This document shows, piece after piece, positions 24,881 to 33,850 of a stretch of 64,000 bases of DNA (positions are counted from its first letter, which is position 1; the number at the start of each line of letters is the position of its first letter). The notes under the pieces are model-generated. The model searched no databases and was not told the DNA's origin. It saw only the letters and a program-made list of their open reading frames with translations. The stretch covers positions 3,060,501 through 3,124,500 of the forward strand of contig NZ_JACHLY010000001.1 of the NCBI RefSeq assembly GCF_014204715.1, written 5' to 3'. Made by a program: the position numbers and the translations under genes. The stretch comes from Streptomonospora salina. Its GTDB lineage: Bacteria > Actinomycetota > Actinomycetes > Streptosporangiales > Streptosporangiaceae.

Positions 24881-25864
24881 ATGAACGCCGACTACCCGGC
24901 GGCGCGGCCGCGCCGCCTGCGCCGCACACCGGGCCTGCGCCGACTGGTCGCCGAAACCCGGGTGCGTCCCGAGGAACTCGTCCTGCCGGTGTTCGTCAAG
25001 GAGGGCATCGCCGAACCCAACCCGGTCTCGTCCATGCCGGGCGTCGTGCAGCACACCCGCGACAGCGTGCGCAAGGCGGCCCAGGAGGCCGCCGAGGCCG
25101 GTGTCGGCGGGATCATGCTGTTCGGCATTCCCGAATCCAAGGACGAGCGGGGATCCTCGGCCGACGACCCCGACGGCGTCGTGCAGCGCTCGCTGCGCGA
25201 CCTGTCGGGCGACCTCGGCGGCGACGTCGCCGTCATGGCCGACCTGTGCCTGGACGAGTACACCTCACACGGGCACTGCGGGCTGCTTACGCCCGGCGGC
25301 GACGTCGACAACGACGCCACCCTGGAGCGCTACGCCGACGTCGCCGTGGCCCAGGCGGCCGCCGGGGTGCAGGTCGTGGGACCCAGCGGAATGATGGACG
25401 GCCAGGTCGCCGCCATCCGCGCCGCACTGGACGGGGCCGGCTACACCGACGTCGCGATCCTCGCCTACTCCGCCAAGTACGCTTCGGCCTTCTACGGGCC
25501 GTTCCGCGAAGCGGCCGAGGGCGCACCGCAGTTCGGCGACCGCACCGGGTACCAGATGGATCCCGCCAACGCCCGGGAAGCGCTGCGCGAGGTCGACCTG
25601 GACATCGCCGAGGGTGCCGACATGGTCATGGTCAAGCCCGGTCTGGCGTACCTGGACGTCGTCGCCCGGGTGGCGGACCGGGCGGCGGTACCGGTGTCGG
25701 CGTACCAGGTCAGCGGCGAGTACGCGATGATCGAAGCAGCCGTCGAACGCGGATGGCTGGATCGGGAGCGGGTGATTCCGGAGACCCTGCTGTCCTACCG
25801 GCGGGCCGGAGCCGAGCAGATTCTGACCTACTGGGCGACCGAGGCGGCGCGATTGCTCCGCTGA
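24881..25864 (+). CDS. hemB: Delta-aminolevulinic acid dehydratase (porphobilinogen synthase)
   Basis: Condenses two ALA molecules into porphobilinogen. The 327-residue protein has AYSAKYASAFYGPFRE and MVKPGLAYLD with the Schiff-base lysines. The metal loop reads DLCLDEYTSHGHCG, where zinc enzymes have C-x-C; an Asp replaces one Cys, which fits the Mg-type class. The ATG at 24881 follows AAGGGAG and lies 14 nt after hemD. Confidence 0.96.
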   Translation: MNADYPAARPRRLRRTPGLRRLVAETRVRPEELVLPVFVKEGIAEPNPVSSMPGVVQHTRDSVRKAAQEAAEAGVGGIMLFGIPESKDERGSSADDPDGVVQRSLRDLSGDLGGDVAVMADLCLDEYTSHGHCGLLTPGGDVDNDATLERYADVAVAQAAAGVQVVGPSGMMDGQVAAIRAALDGAGYTDVAILAYSAKYASAFYGPFREAAEGAPQFGDRTGYQMDPANAREALREVDLDIAEGADMVMVKPGLAYLDVVARVADRAAVPVSAYQVSGEYAMIEAAVERGWLDRERVIPETLLSYRRAGAEQILTYWATEAARLLR

Positions 25865-25895
25865 GCGGGGAAGCCACCGTTTCCCCGCCGGATCG

Positions 25896-25939
25896 CGGTC
25901 GAGGCCGGGGGATGCGGTACCCACCACTGGCCTCGACCG
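25896..25939 (+). terminator. Hairpin downstream of hemB
   Basis: An 11-bp perfect stem (25896-25906 with 25929-25939) with a 22-nt loop lies 31 nt after the hemB stop and just ahead of the next gene's ribosome site. It probably limits read-through into that gene. Confidence 0.6.
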
Positions 25940-25964
25940 GCGACAGGCGAAGGGGGAAGCTGAC

Positions 25965-26618
25965 GTGGCCCAGGTTCTGCAGCGGCGGAGGCGCCGCCGC
26001 CCCGCGGAAGGCATGCTCAGCGCGGCTCTGCGGTACGCGGAGCTGGGGTGGCCGGTCTGCCGCGGCGCTGCCCCGGCGGGAGCGGGCGGGCGCGCCTGCG
26101 GGTGCGATCGCGTGGGCTGCCCCGACCCGGGTGCCCATCCGGTCTCGGCCACCTGGGGACTGGAGGCCACCACCGACCCCGACACCGTCGCCGGCTGGTG
26201 GCGCGCCACTCCCGGAGCCAACGTCATCCTGCCCACCGGGCGGGTCTTCGACGTGTTCGACGTGCCTGCGGGAGCGGGCGTCATGGCGCTGGCCCGGATG
26301 GGCCGCGCCGGTGTGCAGGCGGGTCCGGTCGCCGCGGTCGGGACCCGGCGATACCTGTTCTTCGTGGCCACCCGCTCGCCCGCCGACGAGGACGAATGGT
26401 GGTCCTGCCACCTCGACTGCGTACCGGAGCGCATCGCCGAGAGCCCCGGCCTGCGCTGGCACTGCCGCGACAGCTACGTCCTCGCCGCCCCCTCGGTGCT
26501 GCCTTCAGACAGCCCCGTCACCTGGATCCGCTCCCCGGAGCAGCCGCCGGAGCCGCTGCCGGACCCCATCACCGTCCTGGACATCGTCTCCGACGCCTGC
26601 GAAGAGTTCGCGCCTTAG
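25965..26618 (+). CDS. Small prim-pol-like protein (bifunctional DNA primase/polymerase N-terminal fold), probably catalytically degenerate
   Basis: A 217-residue protein. It begins with a basic RRRRRR patch, then AALRYAELGWPVCRG, a Cys-rich CGCDRVGCPDPGAHP segment, and TDPDTVAGWWRATPGANVIL, all matching the N-terminal part of prim-pol (AEP) primases. The expected catalytic DxD on the strand after VIL is replaced by FDVFDVP, and no clear catalytic His motif follows, so polymerase activity is doubtful. The GTG at 25965 has a GGGGGAAG site. It follows hemB and converges with rraA. The family call is moderate and the role unknown. Confidence 0.7.
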   Translation: MAQVLQRRRRRRPAEGMLSAALRYAELGWPVCRGAAPAGAGGRACGCDRVGCPDPGAHPVSATWGLEATTDPDTVAGWWRATPGANVILPTGRVFDVFDVPAGAGVMALARMGRAGVQAGPVAAVGTRRYLFFVATRSPADEDEWWSCHLDCVPERIAESPGLRWHCRDSYVLAAPSVLPSDSPVTWIRSPEQPPEPLPDPITVLDIVSDACEEFAP

Positions 26619-26635
26619 CGCCGGCGGTACGGCGC
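26618..26635. terminator. Short hairpin between convergent prim-pol-like gene and rraA
   Basis: GCGCCG (26618-26623) pairs with CGGCGC (26630-26635) around a 6-nt loop, starting at the last base of the upstream stop codon. It is short, so the call is tentative. Confidence 0.35.
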
Positions 26636-26641
26636 GGGGGC

Positions 26642-27136
26642 CTATCCCGGTACGTCCAGTTTCTCGTCGCTGATCACGATGCCGTCGTCGTCGCTGTAGA
26701 GCCACGTTTCGGGGGAGAAGACCACGTTTCCGAACGCGACGGGGGCGTCCAGCACGCCGGCACCGGTCTTGGCCGACTTGCGCGGGTTGGACCCCAGCGC
26801 CTTGATGCCCAAGTCCAGCCGGGCCAGTGCGGCGACGTCGCGCACCGCGCCGTGGATCACGACGCCGGCCCAGCCGTTCTCCTGAGCCGACTCGGCGATC
26901 AGGTCGCCCATCAGCGCCGTCCGCAGCGAGCCGCCGCCGTCGACCACCAGCACCCAGCCTTCGCCGGGCTGACCGAGCTGCTCCTTGACCAGCGCGTTGT
27001 CCTCGTGGCACTTGATCGTGGCGATGGGCCCGTGAAAGGCCCGGCGTGCGCCGAACCGGCCGAACTGGGTCTCGCAGCTGGCGAGCGCATCGCCGTGTGC
27101 GTCGATCAGGTCGGCGGTGGCGAAGACCTCGGTCAT
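26642..27136 (-). CDS. rraA: RraA family protein
   Basis: A 164-residue protein of the RraA fold. It has [42 protein letters not shown] and [24 protein letters not shown], including the conserved GxxRD segment. In E. coli RraA inhibits RNase E; many bacterial homologues instead resemble HMG/oxaloacetate aldolases, and the sequence does not decide between these. The ATG at 27136 was chosen; 13 upstream in-frame residues are possible. Confidence 0.88.
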   Translation of the reverse strand: MTEVFATADLIDAHGDALASCETQFGRFGARRAFHGPIATIKCHEDNALVKEQLGQPGEGWVLVVDGGGSLRTALMGDLIAESAQENGWAGVVIHGAVRDVAALARLDLGIKALGSNPRKSAKTGAGVLDAPVAFGNVVFSPETWLYSDDDGIVISDEKLDVPG

Positions 27137-27359
27137 TAGGGAGCTTCCTTCGCAGGTTGTGTGCCGTGCCGTCACAATCTACTGATAGCCGGCCGGCCGC
27201 CCGAACCGGGGCGGTCCGCGCGGGCCGGACCACGGGACCGGCGGAACGCGGCCCGGAGCCCCCGCGTTTCCGCCGCGCCCGCGCGGCCGCGCCGGACACG
27301 GCGCGGTGCACCGCCGGGGCCGGGCGAACCGGGAGCCGTCTCCTGCCACACTTGGGGAC

Positions 27360-28649
27360 GTGGGTAAACGAGAGACTTCCGCCGAGCTGTTCCAGCGAGC
27401 CAGTGCCGCCGTTCCCGGTGCGGTGAACTCCCCCGTCCGAGCGTTCGGAGCGGTCGGGGGCACCCCGCCGTTCATGGCCTCGGGCACGGGCCCCTACCTC
27501 ACCGACGTCGACGGCAACACCTATGTCGACCTGATCTGTTCGTGGGGTCCGATGATCCTCGGCCACGCCCACCCCGCGGTGACCGAGGCGCTGACCGAGG
27601 CCGTCGCCAAGGGCACCTCGTTCGGCACCCCGACCGCCGGCGAGGTCGAGCTGGCCGAAGAGATCGCCGCCCGCGCCCCGGTCGAGCAGGTCCGGCTGGT
27701 CAACTCCGGAACCGAGGCGACCATGTCGGCGATCCGCCTCGCCCGCGCCGCGACCGGCCGCGGCAAGGTCGTCAAGTTCGCCGGCAACTACCACGGCCAC
27801 GTCGACGCCCTGCTGGCGTCGGCGGGATCGGGCGTGGCCACCTTCGCGCTGCCGGACTCTCCCGGCGTCACCGGGGCCGGCGCCGCCGACACCATCGTGC
27901 TGCCCTACAACGACGTCGACGCCGTCCAGCGCGTGTTCGCCGAGCAGGGCGAGGACATCGCGTGCGTGATCGCCGAAGCCTGCCCGGCCAACATGGGCGT
28001 GGTGCCGCCCGAGGACGGCTTCAACGCGCGGCTGAAGGAGATCGCCGCGGCCAACGGCTCGCTGCTGGTGCTCGACGAGGTGCTGACCGGATTCCGCGTC
28101 AGCCGCTCGGGCTGGTACGGCCTGGAAGGCGTGGCCCCCGACCTGGTGACCTACGGCAAGGTCATGGGCGGCGGGCTGCCCGCGGCGGCCTTCGGCGGCC
28201 GCGCCGAACTGATGGAGCTGCTGGCGCCGGCCGGGCCCGTCTACCAGGCCGGCACCCTGTCGGGGAACCCCTTGGCGACCGCCGCCGGGCTGGCGACCCT
28301 GCGCAACGCCACCGACGACGTCTACGCACGCATCGACGCGGCCGCCGACCACGTCGCCTCCGCCGCGGAGCGCGAGCTGACCGCCGCCGGAGTCGAGCAC
28401 CGCGTCCAGCGGGGCGGCAGCCTGTTCACCGTCTTCTTCACCGGCGAGGAGGTGACCGACTTCGACGGCGCCCGCGCCCAGCACCTCGACCGGTTCGCCG
28501 CCTTCTTCCACGCCATGCTCGACCAGGGCGTCTTCCTGCCGCCGGCCGCATTCGAGGCGTGGTTCCTCTCGGCGGCCCACGACGACGCCGCGATCGACCG
28601 CATCGTCGGCGCGCTGCCCGCCGCGGCCCGCGCCGCCGCCGAGGTCTGA
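27360..28649 (+). CDS. hemL: Glutamate-1-semialdehyde 2,1-aminomutase
   Basis: A PLP enzyme converting glutamate-1-semialdehyde to 5-aminolevulinate, linking HemA to HemB. The GTG at 27360 gives 429 residues. Motifs are [44 protein letters not shown] and the PLP-lysine segment [17 protein letters not shown]. It lies about 200 bp from rraA on the opposite strand and begins a plus-strand run with the histidine phosphatase. Confidence 0.95.
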   Translation: MGKRETSAELFQRASAAVPGAVNSPVRAFGAVGGTPPFMASGTGPYLTDVDGNTYVDLICSWGPMILGHAHPAVTEALTEAVAKGTSFGTPTAGEVELAEEIAARAPVEQVRLVNSGTEATMSAIRLARAATGRGKVVKFAGNYHGHVDALLASAGSGVATFALPDSPGVTGAGAADTIVLPYNDVDAVQRVFAEQGEDIACVIAEACPANMGVVPPEDGFNARLKEIAAANGSLLVLDEVLTGFRVSRSGWYGLEGVAPDLVTYGKVMGGGLPAAAFGGRAELMELLAPAGPVYQAGTLSGNPLATAAGLATLRNATDDVYARIDAAADHVASAAERELTAAGVEHRVQRGGSLFTVFFTGEEVTDFDGARAQHLDRFAAFFHAMLDQGVFLPPAAFEAWFLSAAHDDAAIDRIVGALPAAARAAAEV

Positions 28650-28897
28650 GCGGGCGGCCGGGCGCCGGGACCCCGGACCCGCGGATCCGCCCCGCACTGA
28701 GGGCGCTTCGCGGCCCGCCGTGCGGGTTGCGGTGCCAGGCGGCCGACGACGGTCGATAGATTGGGTACCGCAGCGCACACCGGCACGGCGGCGCCGGCGC
28801 GCCCCGGTCCGCGGGCGCACCGCGTGCCCGGCCGAGCCGTCCGCCGGCCATCGCCGCGTCGCCCGACTACCGACGGAAGGGAACCGGTCGCCCCCAT

Positions 28898-29539
28898 ATG
28901 AGTACGACCACCGTCGTCCACCTGCTCCGGCACGGGGAAGTCCACAACCCGGACGGGATCCTCTACGGCCGGCTGCCGGAGTTCCACCTGAGCGACAACG
29001 GGTCCCGGATGGCCGATCTCGCCGCCGGGTGGTTCGCCGGCCGCGACGTGGCGGCGCTGTACTCGTCGCCGCTGGACCGCGCCGAGGAGACCGCCCGCCC
29101 GCTCGCCGACGAGTTCGGCGTCGCCGTCCGGATGGACGAGCGGCTGATCGAAGCGGGCAACACGTTCCAGGGGATGTCGCTGTCCCGGCGCTCCGTGCGC
29201 GATCCGCGGGTGCTGCGCCGGGTCTACAACCCGTTCCGTCCTTCGTGGGGCGAGCCCTATGCGCGGATCGTCGCCCGCATGATCGACGTCATCAAGGTGG
29301 TGCGCAAGGAGGCGTGGGGGCGCGAAGCGGTCTGCGTCAGCCATCAGCTGCCGATCTGGATGGCGCGCCGCGCGGCCGAGAAGAAGCGGCTGTGGCATCG
29401 CCCGGACCGGCGCCAGTGCAACCTCGCCAGCGTGACGTCGCTGACGTTCGAGGACCAGAAGCTGGTCAGCGTGGGCTACGCCGAGCCGGCCGCCGACCTG
29501 TACCGCAACGGGGGCGGCCCGCTCGTCCCCGGCGCCTGA
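28898..29539 (+). CDS. Histidine phosphatase family protein (phosphoglycerate-mutase-like)
   Basis: A 213-residue protein with the catalytic LLRHGEVHNPDG motif, ALYSSPLDRAEETA and the C-terminal VCVSHQLPIWM His. The substrate is unknown. In Streptomyces the homologue follows hemL and precedes thioredoxin-like and cytochrome c maturation genes; those are absent here. An imperfect GC-rich hairpin about 40-70 nt past its stop (29580-29606) may end the transcript. Confidence 0.88.
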   Translation: MSTTTVVHLLRHGEVHNPDGILYGRLPEFHLSDNGSRMADLAAGWFAGRDVAALYSSPLDRAEETARPLADEFGVAVRMDERLIEAGNTFQGMSLSRRSVRDPRVLRRVYNPFRPSWGEPYARIVARMIDVIKVVRKEAWGREAVCVSHQLPIWMARRAAEKKRLWHRPDRRQCNLASVTSLTFEDQKLVSVGYAEPAADLYRNGGGPLVPGA

Positions 29540-29823
29540 GACCGCCCCGGCCGCGCCCGGTTCCGGCGGGGAATCACGTCCGTCCCGCCCGCGTCGGCGG
29601 GGACGGGCGACGGGCGAAGGCGGTCGCTGCGCCGAGTGCGCTGAGCCAGACGGTAGGCTGGGACTTCGGGTGCGGCGTACTTCATCGGCGCGCGATTCCG
29701 CGCGCCCGTCCGTGTGACGGATCCCGCCGCATTCTTCCGCCGGTACCGCACGCGCGCTGCCGTATGGGCAGCGGGCGAGGCGGGCCGTCGTGTCAACAGG
29801 TCCGCTGGCGAGAGGTGAGCCGT

Positions 29824-29922
29824 ATGGGTTCCGTCATCAAGAAGCGCCGCAAGCGCATGGCGAAGAAGAAGCACCGCAAGCTGCTGAAGAGGACCCGGGT
29901 CGCGCGCCGCAACAAGAAGTAG
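29824..29922 (+). CDS. Small ribosomal subunit protein bS22 (AURKAIP1/COX24 domain)
   Basis: A 32-residue, extremely basic peptide: MGSVIKKRRKRMAKKKHRK, then a LLKRTRVARRNKK tail. It matches the actinobacterial AURKAIP1/COX24-domain ribosomal protein first seen in mycobacterial ribosomes as bS22. A GAGAGGTGAG sequence precedes the ATG. It is easily missed because a much longer frame covers it. The adjacent SDR epimerase gene is its usual neighbour. Confidence 0.9.
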   Translation: MGSVIKKRRKRMAKKKHRKLLKRTRVARRNKK

Positions 29923-30056
29923 CCGGCACTCCCGGCAGAGGTCGGCCTCCCCGCGGGCACCGGACGCTGCGGCGGCCGCCACGGCCCCGCTGCGACGCGG
30001 TAGCCGCGGAGGCCTCCCTCTAACAGGCACCACCCCCGACTCGTGGAGGCGTGTTG

Positions 30057-31073
30057 ATGGGCCGCGTCGTACTCGTAACCGGAGTCTCCCGTGAGCTGGG
30101 GGGCCGCGTGGCCGAGGCAATGGCGGCCGAGCCCGGTGTCGACCGGGTGGTCGGTGTCGACGCCGCGTCTTTGCGCCGTCCGCTCGTCGGGCCCGAGTAC
30201 GTTTCCGCGGACCTGCACGGCGGCAGTCTGGCGCAGACGGTCGCCGACTCCGGGGCCGACACCGTGCTGCACCTGGGGCTGACCCCGTCCGGGGGAGCCT
30301 CCGGCGGCCGGGCCTCGGCCGACAACGGCAACATCCTGGGCACCATGCAGCTGCTGGACGGCTGCCAGCGCTCCGCCGCCGTTTCGCGCGTGGTGGTGCG
30401 CTCCAGCGCCGCCGTCTACGGTGCGGCGGCCCGCGACCGGGCGCTGTGCACCGAGGACGGCGAGGCGCGCAGCATGCCGCGCTCGGCCTATGCCTACAAC
30501 GCGGCCGAGGTCGAAGAGCACACCGGGACTCTGGCACGGCGCCGCCCCGATGCGGGGGTGGCGGTGCTGCGCTTCGCCAGCTTCATCGGGCCGTCGGCCG
30601 ATACCCCGCTGACCCGCTATTTCGGGTTGCGCCTGGTGCCGACCGTGCGCGGCTACGACCCGAGCATGCAGTTCATCCACGAGGACGACGGCGTCGAGGC
30701 CGTGCGCCGCATGGCGCTGAGCGGCGGCGAGGGCGTGTTCAACGTGGCCGGATCGGGTTCCCTGCCGCTGTCGCAGTGCCTGCGGCGTGTGGGGCGCCGG
30801 CGTTTCGCGATGCCCGAGCAGGGACTGCGCATGCTCGGCGGGATCGCCCGGCGCGGAAAGCTCGACTATTCGCCCGAGCAGCTGCGGCTGCTGTGCTCGG
30901 ACCGCGTCGTCGACTTCAGCAAGCTGGAGCGCGAACTGGGCTGGTCGCCCGCCTACAGCTCGCAGGAGGCGTTCGAGGACTACCTGAGCGAGCGCTGCGG
31001 CGGGCCCCGCAAGCACGGCGCGGCACCGCCGCGCGGGCGCGCGCACCGGCCCCGGGCGGCCCTGAGGGCCTGA
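30057..31073 (+). CDS. NAD-dependent epimerase/dehydratase family protein (SDR)
   Basis: A 338-residue extended SDR protein. The Rossmann motif is VVLVTGVSRELGGRVAEAM, a variant of TGxxGxxG, followed by DTVLHLGL, VVVRSSAAVYG and a YAYNAAEVEE region where the usual YxxxK lysine is replaced by Glu, so catalysis is uncertain. The ATG at 30057 has GGAGG at 8-nt spacing; GTG 30051 and TTG 30054 are too close. The C-terminus is basic and low-complexity. The substrate is unknown. Confidence 0.85.
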   Translation: MGRVVLVTGVSRELGGRVAEAMAAEPGVDRVVGVDAASLRRPLVGPEYVSADLHGGSLAQTVADSGADTVLHLGLTPSGGASGGRASADNGNILGTMQLLDGCQRSAAVSRVVVRSSAAVYGAAARDRALCTEDGEARSMPRSAYAYNAAEVEEHTGTLARRRPDAGVAVLRFASFIGPSADTPLTRYFGLRLVPTVRGYDPSMQFIHEDDGVEAVRRMALSGGEGVFNVAGSGSLPLSQCLRRVGRRRFAMPEQGLRMLGGIARRGKLDYSPEQLRLLCSDRVVDFSKLERELGWSPAYSSQEAFEDYLSERCGGPRKHGAAPPRGRAHRPRAALRA

Positions 31074-31292
31074 TCGCAGGCGGCTCGCCGCCGCCGGGCA
31101 TCCTCCGGCAACGACGTTTTTCGGCCCCGACGGGGGCTGCGGCGACGAGCCCGGCCGCGCGGAGAGCGGGCCACCGCCGTCCACCGCCGCACACCGGAGA
31201 CGCTTCGCGTCGCGTGGGCGTCCCGTGCCGCCGAGCGCACGCCGCACCTTCCCAACCGGACACGGCCACCGCCGCCCTTCGCCGGGCGCGGG

Positions 31293-32210
31293 TCAGCGGC
31301 GTGTGCGGCGGCGCAGCACGCCCACGGCCAGACCGCCGGCGACCGCTCCGGCCGCCGCCGCGGGTATCCCCACGCGCAGCGCAGTGCGGTGGGTGCGGAA
31401 CTCGTGCAGCGGCCACCCGTTGGCGAGGGCGTGCGCGCGCAGCGCGTCGTCGGGGTTGACGGCGTTGGGCCGTCCCACCGAGTGCAGCAGCGGAAGGTCG
31501 TTGCTGGAGTCGCTGTAGGCGGTGCAGTGGGCCAGGTCCACGCCTTCGCGGGCCGCAAGCGCCTCGACCGCGGCGGCCTTGGCCGGGCCGTGCAGCAGGT
31601 CGCCGACCAGTCGGCCGGTATAGACGCCGTCGACCGTCTCGGCCACCGTGCCAAGGGCGCCGTCCAAGCCGAGCCGGCGCTTGATGATGTCGGCCAGTTC
31701 CACGGGCGTGGCGGTGACCAGCCATACGCGTTCGCCCGCCATGAGGTGGCGTTCGACGAGCCGCCGGGCGCCTTCCCAGATGCGGTCGGACATCGTGTCG
31801 TCGTAGATGCCTTCACACAGGTCGACGAGGTCGTCGACGCCGTGGCCCGCCACGAAGGCCAGCGCAGCGTCGCGTGCTGCGTTGATCTGCTGGGGCTGTT
31901 CGGTCCCGCTGACGCGGAAGAGCGCCTGTCCCCAGGCGAAGCGCAGCAGGTCGCGGGTGGTGAACAGGTCGCGTGCTGCCAGTCCGCGCGCGAAGTGGTA
32001 GATCGACGCGCCGCGCATGAGGGTGTTGTCGACGTCGAAGAAGGCGATGGGGGCGCCGGTGCGCTCCGCGTCGACGGGGGACCCTGCGGGCAGCGGCACG
32101 AAGGGTCCGTCGTCGCCGGTATCGCGGCGCCGCGATCGTGCATCGGCCGCCGACGCTTCCCCTGCCAGGGCGGCGCGGCCGCGGTCGGATCGACGGAGAT
32201 TGCGCCACAT
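31293..32210 (-). CDS. HAD-IB family hydrolase (SerB-like) with C-terminal membrane helix
   Basis: A 305-residue phosphatase-like protein. Motif I is AFFDVDNTLMRGAS and the last motif is AYSDSSNDLPLLHSVG, as in the HAD-IB/SerB subfamily. The tail RVGIPAAAAGAVAGGLAVGVL is a likely membrane anchor, ending RRRTRR. The ATG at 32210 gives a basic N-terminus; a further upstream start is possible. It converges with the SDR gene. The substrate may be a lipid-phosphate or phosphoserine-like compound, which is inference. Confidence 0.85.
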   Translation of the reverse strand: MWRNLRRSDRGRAALAGEASAADARSRRRDTGDDGPFVPLPAGSPVDAERTGAPIAFFDVDNTLMRGASIYHFARGLAARDLFTTRDLLRFAWGQALFRVSGTEQPQQINAARDAALAFVAGHGVDDLVDLCEGIYDDTMSDRIWEGARRLVERHLMAGERVWLVTATPVELADIIKRRLGLDGALGTVAETVDGVYTGRLVGDLLHGPAKAAAVEALAAREGVDLAHCTAYSDSSNDLPLLHSVGRPNAVNPDDALRAHALANGWPLHEFRTHRTALRVGIPAAAAGAVAGGLAVGVLRRRTRR

Positions 32211-32384
32211 GCCCCCGAGTTTACGGCTCGTGCACGCACCATCGGGCGAAGCGGCGGCGACGGCGCTATGGCCGGTGAGGTAACTCACAAGCCAAACGGC
32301 TGATTCTGCTCAAACGCCGATGAATAGGGCATAACGGGCGGAGAATGTCCGGTCCGGATTCACCACCGGCCCCGCGCGTGCACC

Positions 32385-33611
32385 ATGATTGGCGGGATGG
32401 TCGAGGTTGGACTGGCATTCGTCTGCGCCTTGGTGGCATGGAGCGCCACCGCGGCGCTGATCGCCCGCGGTATCAAGAGCCCGGGGCTCCGCAGCGCTGT
32501 CTGGGGCGCCTCGGCGGCCGCGCTCGCGATCGCGCTCAGCGCCGCCTTCCCCGGAGCGCTCCTGGGGTTCTCCGGCGCCACGTTCCGGACCCTGCAGATC
32601 GGGATCGGGCTGCTGGGACCGCTGCTGATCGCCTGGGGCGCCGTGGAGTACACGGCCGAATCGCCGCGCGCGCGGTTCGGCACCCGCCTGGTGGTCACCA
32701 CCCTGGGCGTCGTGCCGCTCGTGGTGCTCGCCATGGACCGCCTGCGCGGCAGTTTCGACAGCTCCTATCCCGTCATGCGCGAGCACTACGACACCATCCC
32801 CGCGGTCTCCCTGGGCGTGGTGCACGGTTTCGCGCTGGTGGCCCTCGTCGCCTGTGCGATCGCCGTGATACGCCGCCTGCGCGAAGCGCCCCGGCTGTCC
32901 CGGCACGAGCTGTCCGTGCTGGGGCTGATGGCCGTGGCCGCGCTGCTGGAGATCGTCGTCAGCCGCTACGGGCTGGGTATCCTCGGGCAGCTGCTGATGT
33001 CGGGTGCTATCGCGGCCCTGTGGGTGGGCGCTCTGCGGGCCGCCGCCCCGCCGCGCGAACGTCCGAACCGCCGCACGCGCGGCCGCTCCCGGACGGGAGG
33101 CGGCGACCGGGGCGACGATCGCGCCGACGTCGCCGACGACGATGAGGAGGACGCTGTGTGGGGCAGGCGCCGACGGCGCGACCGCGGCCGTGACGACTAC
33201 GACGACTACGACGACTACGGCGAGCCCGACCCCGGCGGTGCTCCCGCGGCCGCGGGAGCACCGGCCCCGCGCCCGCAGCCGCTGCTGGGCGTCATCACCA
33301 TCTACACGCTCGCCGACGGCCGCGCCGACGCGTTCGACGAGGCCGCCGAAGAAGTCGTCGACGAGGTGGCCCGCCAGGAGCCCGACACCCTGCTCTTCGC
33401 CTGCCACACCGTCGCCGGGGCGCCGCTGCAGCGCATCGTCTACGCCATCTACCGCGACGAGCTGGCCGTCGAGGAGCACGAGCAGCAGCCGCACGTGCTG
33501 GAGTTCGGCAGGCGCAGCTCGTCGGCGGTGGTCGCCACCAATGTCATCGAGCTGTCGCTCTCGGGAGCCTCGGCCACCGACAATCTGGCCAGCATGCTGA
33601 TGTCGCGCTAA
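32385..33611 (+). CDS. Seven-TM protein fused to an antibiotic-biosynthesis-monooxygenase (ABM)-like domain
   Basis: A 408-residue protein. Seven hydrophobic segments occupy about residues 5-220. A highly charged Arg/Asp linker (about 225-290, including DDYDDYDDYGE) follows. The C-terminal domain begins LLGVITIYTLADGRADAFDEAA and has the ABM dimeric alpha-beta barrel pattern (LLFACHTVAGAP, RIVYAIYRDELAVEEH). ABM domains bind or oxidise small aromatic compounds, or serve as sensors. No catalytic assignment is possible. The ATG at 32397 is an alternative start. Confidence 0.75.
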   Translation: MIGGMVEVGLAFVCALVAWSATAALIARGIKSPGLRSAVWGASAAALAIALSAAFPGALLGFSGATFRTLQIGIGLLGPLLIAWGAVEYTAESPRARFGTRLVVTTLGVVPLVVLAMDRLRGSFDSSYPVMREHYDTIPAVSLGVVHGFALVALVACAIAVIRRLREAPRLSRHELSVLGLMAVAALLEIVVSRYGLGILGQLLMSGAIAALWVGALRAAAPPRERPNRRTRGRSRTGGGDRGDDRADVADDDEEDAVWGRRRRRDRGRDDYDDYDDYGEPDPGGAPAAAGAPAPRPQPLLGVITIYTLADGRADAFDEAAEEVVDEVARQEPDTLLFACHTVAGAPLQRIVYAIYRDELAVEEHEQQPHVLEFGRRSSSAVVATNVIELSLSGASATDNLASMLMSR

Positions 33612-33850
33612 TGTCGTCGTCGGTGTGCGTCGGCACTCCCGCCTTCGCGAGACCGGTCCGGCCACTCGGGTGCTTTGCCCGGGTTCGCCGGAAGATCCCC
33701 TGGTATACGAAGCGACGACGCGTGTGAAGTACCCTTCGTTCAAGTACTGAGCTTTGGGCGCCCTCCGACGCCGCCGCCGTGGCGTGCCCGCCGGCCGGAT
33801 GTCGGATCCGGGCGGGGCGCCGGAACCAACAGGAGCGTGCTGGTAGCCCG

